From Paraglomus occultum (taxonomy: Eukaryota; Glomeromycota; Glomeromycetes; Paraglomerales; Paraglomeraceae), in NCBI GenBank assembly GCA_910592205.1, contig CAJVPJ010000759.1, positions 1 through 17,294 on the forward strand: DNA of 17,294 nucleotides, written 5' to 3'. Of this stretch, positions 1 through 9,391 are shown piece after piece (within the stretch, counting starts at the first letter, position 1; each line of letters starts with the position of its first letter). Position numbers and translations under genes: made by a program. Below the pieces are notes generated by a model. It was given only the letters and a program-made list of their open reading frames with translations. It made no database searches and was not told where the DNA came from.

Positions 1-485
1 TTTCGTTACTGTCATATGTAATCATATCACAATGTAAACTCTGTCAAATTCCCAAACCCGCATTTACATACGTAAAATATTGAAAGTTCAGAACGTTTAT
101 TGCATGTATCACTGTCACAAGAAGAATCGTATAACACATGTGATCAAAATAATATTTATTCTCACAAAAACTGCAGAATTCTATGCCAATGCCGAGGATT
201 AAGAAAAATAGTGTGAATTTTCTAATCACCTTCAACTACTCGCAGAATGATTCATTTAATGAGGTGTAATTGAAATTCGATAAAGCGTACGTATAGTTAG
301 TATTGACAAATTCTAAACGTTGACTAAGCCGTTATTGATTATCAGCTTATTCGACAAATTGTGCACATACAGACAAAAACCACAAGTCGTATTTATGGTT
401 GAATCCTTCGTCGAAAACCACACCAGTCGTCAAATTGTGTGATTAGCACAAACTTGGTTGATAACTCAACTCACTCAAGCAATAA

Positions 486-1205
486 ATGCAAAATAACGAC
501 GGCGATAGTGAACAGTACATTGCTGTTCTACCATTCTGTTTATCGTTTAAATCAAGTCCTCTACAAAGGTTAGTAGTAGCTACCACTAAATCGAAAAGCG
601 CAGAGTTGTTAATTTTCACACGATCTGTCCGTACAAGTTGCTGGTGTGTGTCGCACCACCTTAAGCTTAAAACGAGATGGTTAAGTCTTGAATATCACAC
701 ACCGAATGGGAAAATTTTACTAACGTATTCAATAACTCAAAGCATTCCTTCACAATGGTAATGTCAGTCAGGCGCTATTGCCACACAAATCAAAGAAATC
801 GCTAACGTATTTGTAGCTCAAATCACATTACGCTATTTTAATATTCTCGCTTTTCAGTTCTTTCCCATTAACGTTTTCAGTAACTCAAGCATATTCACAA
901 TTGTATTTACATCTCCGCACCAATAGAAGGACTATTCGCTAACGTATTCCGTAACTGAAGGCATTCTTACTAACTTAACGCATTCTGTAACCCAAAGCAT
1001 TCTGCCAAATAATAAAGCTACTTCGGCTCAAAGTTTGATCAATTTAAACAAGATTAGATGTAGTTGTAAGACTAGCTGTTCAACGGCTCGATGTGCTTGT
1101 CGCAAAGCTGCTGTCATTTGTAACTTAAATTGCCACCCTCATAATCTTAGTACATCGTTCTTGTATCATAGCATGTTTATATATGCAGTAGAGTTAATAT
1201 TGTAA
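486..1205 (+). pseudogene. Decayed open frame ending in a CXC zinc-cluster remnant
   Basis: One reading frame runs 486-1205 with only two internal stops (759-761 and 924-926). From 1059 it encodes a Cys pattern C-x-C-x3-C-x4-C-x-C-x6-C-x3-C-H, ending at 1136. This resembles the Tesmin/TSO1 CXC zinc cluster, which also occurs in the C-terminal parts of some eukaryotic DNA-transposon proteins. The upstream part encodes diverged copies of a Tyr-Ser-Ile/Val-Thr-Gln-Ser-Ile type repeat. No transposase core is visible. I read it as a relic of a mobile-element or zinc-cluster gene. An intact gene with introns covering the stops is possible but not supported by good splice sites. Confidence 0.4.
721..1003 (+). 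repeat. Five diverged copies of a ~28-nt repeat
   Basis: Copies begin near 721, 803, 869, 940 and 976, with the approximate core TAACGTATTCNGTAACTCAA followed by GCATTC. Spacing is irregular (36-82 nt), so this is an eroded rather than a regular array. Copies 1, 4 and 5 keep the same coding phase within the decayed frame. Confidence 0.5.
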
Positions 1206-1260
1206 TGCTAATAAATAATTTTATAATGTTGTTACCTGATTGTCTTTATGATTCTAATCT

Positions 1261-1319
1261 GACATGCATGTTCATTCGGAATGGCCCCCATATGTTCATT
1301 CCGAATGGACATGTATGTC
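1261..1319. repeat. 23-bp inverted repeat (hairpin)
   Basis: Arms 1261-1283 and 1297-1319 are reverse complements with two mismatches, separated by a 13-nt loop. It lies 12 nt before the larger foldback element and may be part of the same insertion. Confidence 0.7.
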
Positions 1320-1330
1320 AGATTGTCCGT

Positions 1331-1604
1331 ATCATCACATTGACGATTATTTCACCGACAAGGTCATTTCACCGACAGGGTCATTTCACCGACAATAATT
1401 TTGACGATATTTCACCAACAATCGGTTAATTGCATCAACAGTCAGTTAACTACCAAAAAAGGATAATTTCGAAATAATATTGGTGAATTAATTGCCGGTG
1501 AAATAATAATTGTCGATGAAATAACTTGTAAGTGAAATGACTTTGTCAGTGAAATGTTTGTCGGCGAAACATTACGTCTGCGAAATAATTATCAATGTGA
1601 TGAT
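1331..1604. mobile_element. Foldback/MITE-like imperfect palindrome
   Basis: The ends ATCATCACATTGA (1331-1343) and TCAATGTGATGAT (1592-1604) are exact reverse complements. Inside, the left half carries TTCACCGACA at 1351, 1368 and 1385 and TTCACCAACA at 1411. The right half carries reverse-complement variants near 1493, 1511, 1527, 1544, 1559 and 1575, spaced 15-18 nt. The whole element can fold into a long imperfect stem. No coding capacity is seen. This fits a non-autonomous foldback element. I could not recognise a clear target-site duplication. Confidence 0.65.
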
Positions 1605-1626
1605 TGCCTCCATGACTAATATACGA

Positions 1627-1822
1627 ATAATCTGGTCTAGCTATTTGCCAATAATTCTATTAGGATAATCTGGTTAATTTACTAATGATGGCTATTGGAA
1701 TATTTGGTTAATTGTTTATGATTATGATAATCCGGAATAATCACTATTATGGAATATCCGGTATGAGATAATGATTGCCGGTTGTCATACAATTTTGGCA
1801 TGATGATTACCGGATAATTCGG
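1627..1822. repeat. Degenerate ATAATCCGG array
   Basis: Eight variants of the 9-mer lie at 1627, 1665, 1699, 1727, 1753, 1773, 1805 and 1814, mostly 20-38 nt apart. Two copies (1665, 1699) are followed by the same TTAATT. The unit is partly palindromic (CCGG). No gene is present; it extends the repeat zone downstream of the foldback element. Confidence 0.5.
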
Positions 1823-1878
1823 GAGTAACGATGTGCCTTGGTTTACAATACTTTCTCAAAACCAATTCTTTAAAAATA

Positions 1879-1884
1879 TTTATT
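1879..1884 (-). terminator. Poly(A) signal candidate
   Basis: The minus strand reads AATAAA about 110 nt past the TGA at 1991. It is the canonical eukaryotic cleavage signal and fits the 3' end of the two-membrane-segment gene. In AT-rich DNA such a hexamer can occur by chance. Confidence 0.4.
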
Positions 1885-1990
1885 GATAGTAATAAATTTT
1901 TTTCATCTATTAAATTACTGTATGTTGTATATCAAATAGCCCAGACTCTAAACAACACTCCGCAAATTATTTAAAAAATTATTATATAGT

Positions 1991-3768
1991 TCATGCTGAA
2001 CTAACAGTTGAACTTTGAGATTCGGTTGTGTCTTGTTGATTAAGTTGTAAAGACGCCACACTATTATGCAAATGAACGTCAGGCGATTTGTGACTGTAAT
2101 CGTCCTGGACATCTGATATGTCGACTACGTATTCTCTAAGAAATGACTCCATAGTGTTCAAACGTTTTTGTAGCGTCATGACCTGGGATGTTAAATTAAC
2201 TGATAAAGTTTCTGAATCTGGAAACGATAATTTACTTGATAAAGCTTCCGGGTCTGAATTTAAAGGCATAATCGGGAACGTTTCACGAAATTTTGAAAGA
2301 GTTTGTTTTGCCAAGCAACAACAATACGTTTGGACAAAGCCCCACGGATGCAGAGAGCGTGTGCCTAAATAATAATTTGAATAAGTGGTTGTGCATAAAT
2401 TATAGTATTACGTATTCGATAATGTTAAGGCTTACCGAATAAAAAGACGTATACTACGATAGCTAGATTCCACGCACCACCAAATAAACCAAGTGCGCCG
2501 AGTATCTACGGATGTGTTATAATATTACATTAGTCGATGCTAACTACGTCGGTGGTTGACACAAGTACAAAAACATACCGTATATGGTCTGTAATTTTAT
2601 AAGGAAAACAGTTATTTTAATATAAACAATAAACCATTAACAAATATATAACAGCTAGCCACCCACTCACCTCTGTTCCGTTTCCGTTCTGACAATAAAA
2701 CCGCTAGGTCTTAGTGCTATCGAACCATATTCATTGCCTTCATAAAGGTAAGAGAATGAATCACTCTCTATAAACATTAAATATATTAGGCAATGTTTAT
2801 AGGAAAATAAATGTTAATATCCTTAAGTTTATTTAAACTTACCTAATTTTGTAGTAATATAAGGTATAATATTAGGCTCCAATGCTAGTGGAATGCCAAA
2901 AACAGAGAGTGCTTCATATTTACGTGAAAGTAATACTTTGATATTTTGAGCGTAAGTTATATCATGATGTTGGCGATAAAAGATTTTATGTTGTGAATCT
3001 GACATCAAAGAGTTGAGAAGTGTTGATTCTGTCATTTGGATGTTATTGAAGTTTGCATAATATTTTTCCACGAATCCTTTTTCAATGAGAAGTCTGTTTT
3101 AGCATGTTTTTGACTAATACATTATATTGCCTGAACATTTATAGTTATTACCCAAATCGATCAAATTAATTGTCATAAAAGAGATATGACTGTTATCAGT
3201 AACGTTAGGATAAAATTCTTGGTCAGTAACAACCATTACAAAAAATGCTTCTTGCAGTCCATCTGTAGGCACTACTTTTAACTCGGGTGGCCTAAAGTAA
3301 CCTGTGTACGAATTATTTGCCACCAACGATGGTTGTATAATATATTTATCGCAGTCATCACTCAACGTTTCATTGCCATTTTCTTATTTTGAAAAAAAAA
3401 AAAAAAAATTATTGTTACTATCGTACTTTTTTTAATTACGTAGTAGATATAATAAAAATAACACTTGGCCAAAATGATGCATTTACAAACTTACCAGAGT
3501 GTAAAAATCTGCAAAATATGAGAAAGTTATATTTGTAAGTTATAGAGAACCATGGAAGTAATACATTGTCGACCAGCTCTACACTCGTTGTTACAAGCGG
3601 GGCATCGTTTTTTATATGCGAAGTTAATAGATATGTATACGAAATCAACAGGTATAAAAAACAAAGTATAACAATCCAACGAAATATGTAAATCGATCGT
3701 GGTTCAGTTTTGCGCAAGTTGAGCGTGCTTCGTAGTTGATTGTATAGTTGTTTTATAGTTATGGACAT
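1991..3768 (-). CDS. Two-membrane-segment protein, 429 aa, seven exons
   Basis: Spliced minus-strand model: 3768-3495, 3382-3152, 3076-2843, 2767-2671, 2588-2579, 2505-2436, 2364-1991; 1290 nt, stop TGA. All introns are GT-AG (71-112 nt) with matching phases. Seen: a short basic N-terminus; membrane segment about residues 26-49; a large middle region with sequons at N95, N114 and N151; a conserved-looking TETEQRPYT stretch (most of it in exon 4, its last residues in the 10-nt exon 5); a Gly-rich second membrane segment 283-306; a CCC cluster at 320-322; a coiled-coil-like stretch near 359-388; and a Ser/Gln-rich tail. The layout (both ends inside, glycosylated loop outside) resembles two-pass channels such as P2X in topology only. 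I remember similar 'EQR-GGAWGLA-coiled coil' proteins as an expanded family in Mucoromycota, function unknown. Weakest junction is exon 2/3, where the donor is GTAATA; unspliced reading there meets in-frame stops. Confidence 0.85.
3391..3409. repeat. Homopolymer A/T tract in intron 1
   Basis: A run of about 17 A on plus (T on minus) lies just upstream of the intron 1 acceptor (AG at 3384-3383) of the two-membrane-segment gene. It acts as an extreme polypyrimidine tract and is a likely spot for length polymorphism or assembly error. Confidence 0.7.
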
Positions 3769-3820
3769 GTTGTAATAATGCTAAAGAGTGAGGTTATTAT
3801 AACGGCTACTCTTGTCGACT

Positions 3821-3828
3821 CTTTTATA
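3821..3828 (-). promoter_or_regulatory. TATA box of the two-membrane-segment gene
   Basis: The minus strand reads TATAAAAG, 53-60 nt upstream of the ATG at 3768. The spacing is similar to that of the TATA box before the 302-residue gene at the right of the window, which supports both starts. Confidence 0.6.
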
Positions 3829-4696
3829 TCATATATCGAATACTAATAATAGTTGGTTATAATAATTGTCAAGCACCTAACTGGGTACTTCCGTCTGTCC
3901 TCGCCATGTGAAAACATAATATTGACATTTGTTCATATAAAGTGCATAGAGAAACTTTAGTGAGTTAATATATATAGTTTGCTTATCTAGATCCGTGTTA
4001 TTTATGATTAGAAGAGTATTAGTAAAAACAATCAATGTACAAAATAAGGCGCACACCTGGTAACGCTTCTTATGACAATAATCTTAAAAGGTCAAATACC
4101 CGTAATTGCGATAACAAAATAATCTATGCCGATACTAAAACAACTGAGTTCAATAACTTGGTATATCGCTTGCTTTTTTCTGTAACTAAATAGACAGCAG
4201 TCATGGGTCGAGATTTCACATGCATTGCGTATGGCAATTGTTCATAAAAAGCTGATCGAATTTTGCAGATCAGTCTAGAATAATCTGCAACAATACTCGA
4301 AATTTGATTGGCGCGATAATTTTAACATGAGAATTTGATAAACGCTTTATCGATCTAATCTATCAACAAGAAACACACTTTTACCGACTATGTAATTTGA
4401 GATTTCTGAGACTTTGCAAAGTACTTCTCGCTTAAATTGAGTTTAAAGTTAATACTAGAAAACTCGAAACTATAAGTTAAAATTTGCTTTATCTATTCGA
4501 TTTTTTTGTCGATGAATATCACAAAGTCTGTTAATAAACACACTTACCCATTTCCCCAAAACAAACATTGAACCATTTCAAGAACTAAAAAATTCAGTTC
4601 TGTCTCTGCTTTTTGATCAATTTTTGTAACCACGTATAAATATATCATAAATGATATTCGATAAACCTGAACAAAACTTCCTACCCCATACGTTAA
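3829..4696. other. Intergenic, no gene seen
   Basis: AT-rich DNA upstream of the two-membrane-segment gene. I found no convincing exon, tRNA B box or repeat in it. Confidence 0.6.
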
Positions 4697-5224
4697 TATA
4701 TTTTTCAACTGTCAAAGATTGACATTGCGAATAACTCATCAAACATAACAATTAAACAAACTTTCTCTTCCATTCCACATTTCTACTTGCCAAATGATGA
4801 CCCAAAATATCATCGACTAGCGAAGTATAGTCAGCATACAAACACTTACTCAAAATTTTCTCCGAAATACATCAGGTCTGTTCTTTCATATTGTAAATAT
4901 GTATTAACAAAGACAAATAAACAAACTATTACAATAATATTATTCTCAAATGCATCAAATCTGTTTCATCGACTGGTAAAAGACGGTTGGCACACAAAAA
5001 CTGTACCATTTTTAAAACGTAATATTTATAGTCCGGTCAAAGCGAGCCAATACGCCTCCAAAAAATCTCGAGCAAAAGAGGCCAAACTTGGATCAAAAGT
5101 TTTAATGGTTGGTAAACTCGCTACGCAAAGACAAATCATGTTAAATTGCACAACGTCGGGTCACCGCGCCATATATCATTATTATCCGTCTTTGAAAAAA
5201 GGACATTACTACACAGTTAGTTAA
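4697..5224 (+). other. Unassigned long open frame (175 codons), possible exon
   Basis: The frame is open from 4697 to the TAA at 5222-5224, unusually long for this base composition. No in-frame ATG occurs until near 5105, so it would have to be a 3' exon entered through an upstream acceptor or a decayed gene. The second half encodes a Lys/Arg/Ala-rich stretch (KASQYASKKSRAKEAK) and looks more protein-like than the first. I recognise no family. An A- and C-rich plus strand lowers stop frequency, so chance is not excluded. Confidence 0.3.
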
Positions 5225-8200
5225 TAAAAGCTCTAGACTGAATCAATAGCTTTTTATTCTTCGTTTAATGTATCTTTATTTGCTGATAATATACGTACAC
5301 CGCAGTCCCCCAAGTTTTCACAGGCATACAGTATGCTACATTTTCCGATAATTACATATACTTTACAGATAATTTGCTGAAGACAACCCATTGTAAGAAT
5401 TTTACGCATAATCTCATTGCAAAAAAGTAAGTTACCCTAACGTGCTTTCCCATTAAACACCAAGAATGTTTACTATAATATTTCGGTTATTGTCTTCTTC
5501 TCTGTATTTCAACAGCTCCAACATTTGTATAGAATACAATTGCTCTTGTCGTAGTGCCACACTGGGGAGAACGATCGTGTAACACTCTTGAGATTTAGCG
5601 ATTCAAATGGAGTTTCGGCTCACTCCTACTGGTCTGTAATCTCAGGCGAGTTGGTGACCTTAAAAGGCTTTACGTATTGTTCGTCTAAGCGAACGTATAC
5701 ACGTATCTGGTAAAATTGTTATTTCCTCTCGAGATAACTGACTGGTTCTAATTAGTCAGATTCAAACTAAAGTCTACTCAGTTGGGAAAGTTTTCACTAA
5801 TGTACGCGTAGTTGAATAAGAAATAATAATTCTTCAGGCCGAGAACACGCAATTACGATTGCAAGATTCGTAAATTGCAACCAGGGCCCAGATAACGTTT
5901 TTGTTATAACTCTGGCCTTGTGTTAACCTTAGGAATACACTTGCAAAATAAAAGAATACAAATTCATTTTAATTATTGACGTTTATTTGTTAGAATATAA
6001 AGAACTATTCTAAAGGATAACTGTAAGAAAGGATAGCTGAAGATGATCGTATTGAGAGGAAACATTTATTAATAATTCGATACAATTTGATAATGTTTGA
6101 GCGTCTAAACCACGCTGCTTATATATCTATTTTCTGTACGTCGCTAGCGGTGCAAACCATGCCCATATCGGCGTAAGATTACCGGTACAAAACGTTGACT
6201 ATATTGGGCGAGTTCGTATGCCATATGTTGCCTATTATTAGGAGCGGTGCAATTTGATGCCTATATCGGGCCATCAGTGTTGAGTAACGTCATATGAAAT
6301 TACACCGGATTCTATGCTGCACTGTCGATTGGAATGTTGTATTGCCGATCGGAAATCACTGAGGAATACGTCATCCATAAGCGTCGATATGACAAAGCCA
6401 AAAGCAAGCTACAATATTACCTCCGCAACTTCTTCCTCGTTGTGGCCGTGCTGTCTATACCTTGCGTATGTTAAGTCCATCGTACATTTTATCTAAAATA
6501 ATATTATCAGTACGAACAATAGTCAATGGGCGCTGGATGGTCGGAGCTTCGGGTAATATTGGTGAATCACCAACGCTGTGTGACACGCGTGCTTCCAGTA
6601 ATAAGAACAACATATAAATGGGCTATGACTGTCTTTGTTCATGTGTTTAGGCAAATAATAAGTTGTTATTTTGGTCGTTTTTTTTTATACGTAATATGGA
6701 AATACTTTGTGAAGACGACACATTCTCTTGCTTTGACGCTGTGGTGGTATTTTATTATTGTTTAATCGAATTGCAAAGAAAAATTATAACTATAACAAAT
6801 ATTTGTTATTTTATACACCTACAAATAAATAAGTGTATTACTTAACTAATGGACAGTTTAATACATTGCGAGACATGACTCCCAATTACAGTCAGTGAAT
6901 AATTGCAAAATGTACGTTTACGTAGTAATTATAAGAACAAAAACCCCTTCATTAATTTATTATTTTCAGACAAAAGCTTAATTCATAATAACTGCATTTC
7001 TCATCCGTGTAAATATTAATCTTTCGTCAAATATCCAGACATGCCCTTGTCAAGCTAGCAGCTTCAGTTCAACATAGCTTTTTTTTTTTTTGATTTAGCG
7101 TTGTCGTATATTTCATTCTCTCTCTCTCATACTTTTTGTCATATTATATGTGCCAGCAATTTTATAGTAGTTTCAACCATACTAGTATAATAGTACAAAC
7201 AACGGATGAAGATTTTCGACGCTGACAATTAATTAATTTGACCATGACATGAAAACTCGCAGCATCGTCAAAGAAACTGACATCGTAAATAAAAAATTAT
7301 TTATTACATTCATTTGGCATAGCACCGGACAAACTGAATATTAATATTAGCAAAATTGACCGAAAAAGAAAAGTAGTTGAACCAACTCGCGCTGAGACTA
7401 GTTTTCAATAACAGTTTCTCATTTTCGGGGTCAATAACTTTTATTTTGACAGCGTTTTCCGTATAGACATGTAATTTAAGCAGAGTTTTGGTATAATTTA
7501 AAGTTTTGTTTATGAGTGGGAGAGAGTTTCGTTAACAATTGTGACTTCAAACATACAAACGACGTAAAGTCACACTTGAATAATAATATTATTACACAGT
7601 TTGCAACTACAAAATTCTAACTATATCAATTGACTTTTGAGATTACAATACATTACTATCGATACCAATCCGCAGACTTACATGTAGTCCTTAAGAAACG
7701 ACTGAACAAAAGCGCTTCTTCTGCTTATGATTACTGCTCCCAGAATATAAGAGTCTATTTGCATAAAAGAAAACAAAAATACAAATACAATTTGATGTGC
7801 TTTTCCTACTTGTATAGCTAACAAAGGAACAATGCAAGTTAGTAAATTAAATAGTCTTTGTCAATTTTATTAAAATATTGGTACGATTTGCGACATATTA
7901 GGTCCAGGTCGTAATGTAATGTCAGCTATGTAGATAAAATTTGGTCAATAAATTGTCACTATCGCAGTCTCGCCGAATGATAAACTAATAAAGAAGGTTG
8001 TTTTACAGATCATGCTCTAGGTGTTAGGTCATTTAATCAAGTCATTTAAACTTTATTAAGCAATTTGATTCAAACTTTATGCTAGTAATGATTATGCCAT
8101 TCACATTTCATCCAATTCAATTATTCTAGAGAGATACATTAGAGAAAAATTATAGATTCGATTGTAATATCATTCTTAATTCCGTACTCATGGTTTACCC

Positions 8201-8259
8201 GCAGTATCGTCAAGTTTCTGTAAATAAAAAAACTCTTTCCCCAAGGCATAAATACTTAC
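5225..8259. other. Intergenic, no reliable gene
   Basis: AT-rich spacer with many short chance frames, a T-run and CT-rich stretch near 7079-7129, and a diverged repeat pair at 6147-6269. A minus-strand segment starting with ATG at 6480 is protein-like for 20 codons, then meets a GTAATA donor-like site and an in-frame stop. I could not complete it into a gene. Confidence 0.5.
6147..6269 (+). repeat. Pair of diverged direct 25-nt repeats
   Basis: Copies at 6147-6171 and 6244-6269 share GCGGTGCAA, ATGCC and ATATCGG in the same order. The sequences between and beyond them do not align, so this is not a clean tandem duplication. Confidence 0.4.
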
Positions 8260-8321
8260 CTTTCCACCGAGATACTTTATCCCAAGCTCTATACGGTTTC
8301 ACATTAGACACGGAATATTCC
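8260..8321 (-). other. Candidate internal exon of an unidentified gene
   Basis: On minus the segment is bounded by a TTTCAG acceptor (8324-8322) and a perfect GTAAGT donor (8259-8254). Its only open frame encodes a sensible 20-residue stretch (EYSVSNVKPYRAWDKVSRWK). A following acceptor, TTTACAG, would add a few codons and a TGA. I could not link it to an upstream exon in phase, so the gene remains unproven. The opposite strand is also open here. Confidence 0.3.
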
Positions 8322-8444
8322 CTGAAAGTATACGTAAGCCTCATTGCACGCTTTTTGTAAGCTCTTCAACATTCATTTTCGAGTATCTCCGAAAGTTTCG
8401 TTCACAATAGAAACTATTCATCCATGAATACAATATCATACATT

Positions 8445-8624
8445 TCATCTGTTGCCAATAATATTATGTCTAACCAGTGCGTTGATTAATCTAGCCTTGT
8501 TAGGAGAGTCAAAAAAAGAACCTGGTACATGGTAACGGTCAACAAGCTGATGATAATAATGAGCATTGAAACCATGTTGCTGCGGCAGACGGATAATAAA
8601 CGCGACTATCGCGAGAAATCGCTT
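8445..8624 (-). other. Candidate exon, protein-like open frame
   Basis: A minus frame open from 8624 to the TGA at 8447-8445 encodes about 59 residues including VDRYHVPGSFFDSPNKARL, with composition typical of real protein. No ATG opens it; an acceptor-like ATAG lies at 8606-8609. It could belong with the exon-like segment at 8260-8321, but no donor in the right phase joins them. A second overlapping frame encodes a hydrophobic stretch, so the choice of frame is uncertain. Confidence 0.25.
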
Positions 8625-9391
8625 TTAGAGTTCATTTTTACCATAAACAAAGCCTACTTCTTTTTGAAATTACCCAAATTACCGCATTGATTCCTGAATA
8701 ATTAAAAAGCGTGAGAATAAATGTCGTTTTGCTGCCTGCATAACAAAGAAACATATATACGTTAATAATAATGATAATTCATTTTGGGAACAAGCAGGTG
8801 TTATTCAAGAACAAGGGTCTGCGTATTTTCAAAAGCTCTGGTTAACACAACAACCATAGATTGTTTGCCGCAGAACCAAGTATTTTTAATTCATGTGAGA
8901 CATAAATTTTGTATACCAATCTTAATATTTTTTTATTGAACTATTTGATTAAATGTACTATATTGATAACAACGTGGAAACTCTTCAATGTATAATAATC
9001 GCTTTACACGAGAACATGAGTACGCATATTGTAATTTTGCAATTGATGGTGTTGGGCGCTAGACCCATGGATATCAATCCCAAACAATATCAGTATATCA
9101 AATCAATTTCCTTACCGCTTAGTAATTACAATTATCGTTATCGTATCAACATCAAATTATCCGCAGCGTTTTGTAGAACCTGAATTTGATATTTGCACAC
9201 ATAACATTACATTGTCATAAACAAACGTCGGTGACACAAAAGAAATTACGAGTAACTCTAATTGGATAAAGGCAAACTGTTTGCTTTCAGACGTAGTAAA
9301 CTCACAACGCACATATAATGATAACGTTTCCTGTTCTGAAAATGCAGTTAACCGTGCAGACAACAATTACCTTACAAACATCAACGATATA

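Noticed and set aside
44-235. Hydrophobic minus-strand frame at the left edge
   Set aside because: It has no ATG, has a stop immediately upstream, and I could not find a first exon that joins it.
3114-3152. End of the two-membrane-segment gene at the in-frame TAG (3116-3114)
   Set aside because: The same frame resumes at 3076 with good protein sequence, and a 75-nt intron removes both stops. A 27-nt intron was also possible but too short to be likely.
6314-6845. Plus-strand frames starting at 6314, 6526 and 6663
   Set aside because: They are short, with chance-like composition, no splice support and no family resemblance.
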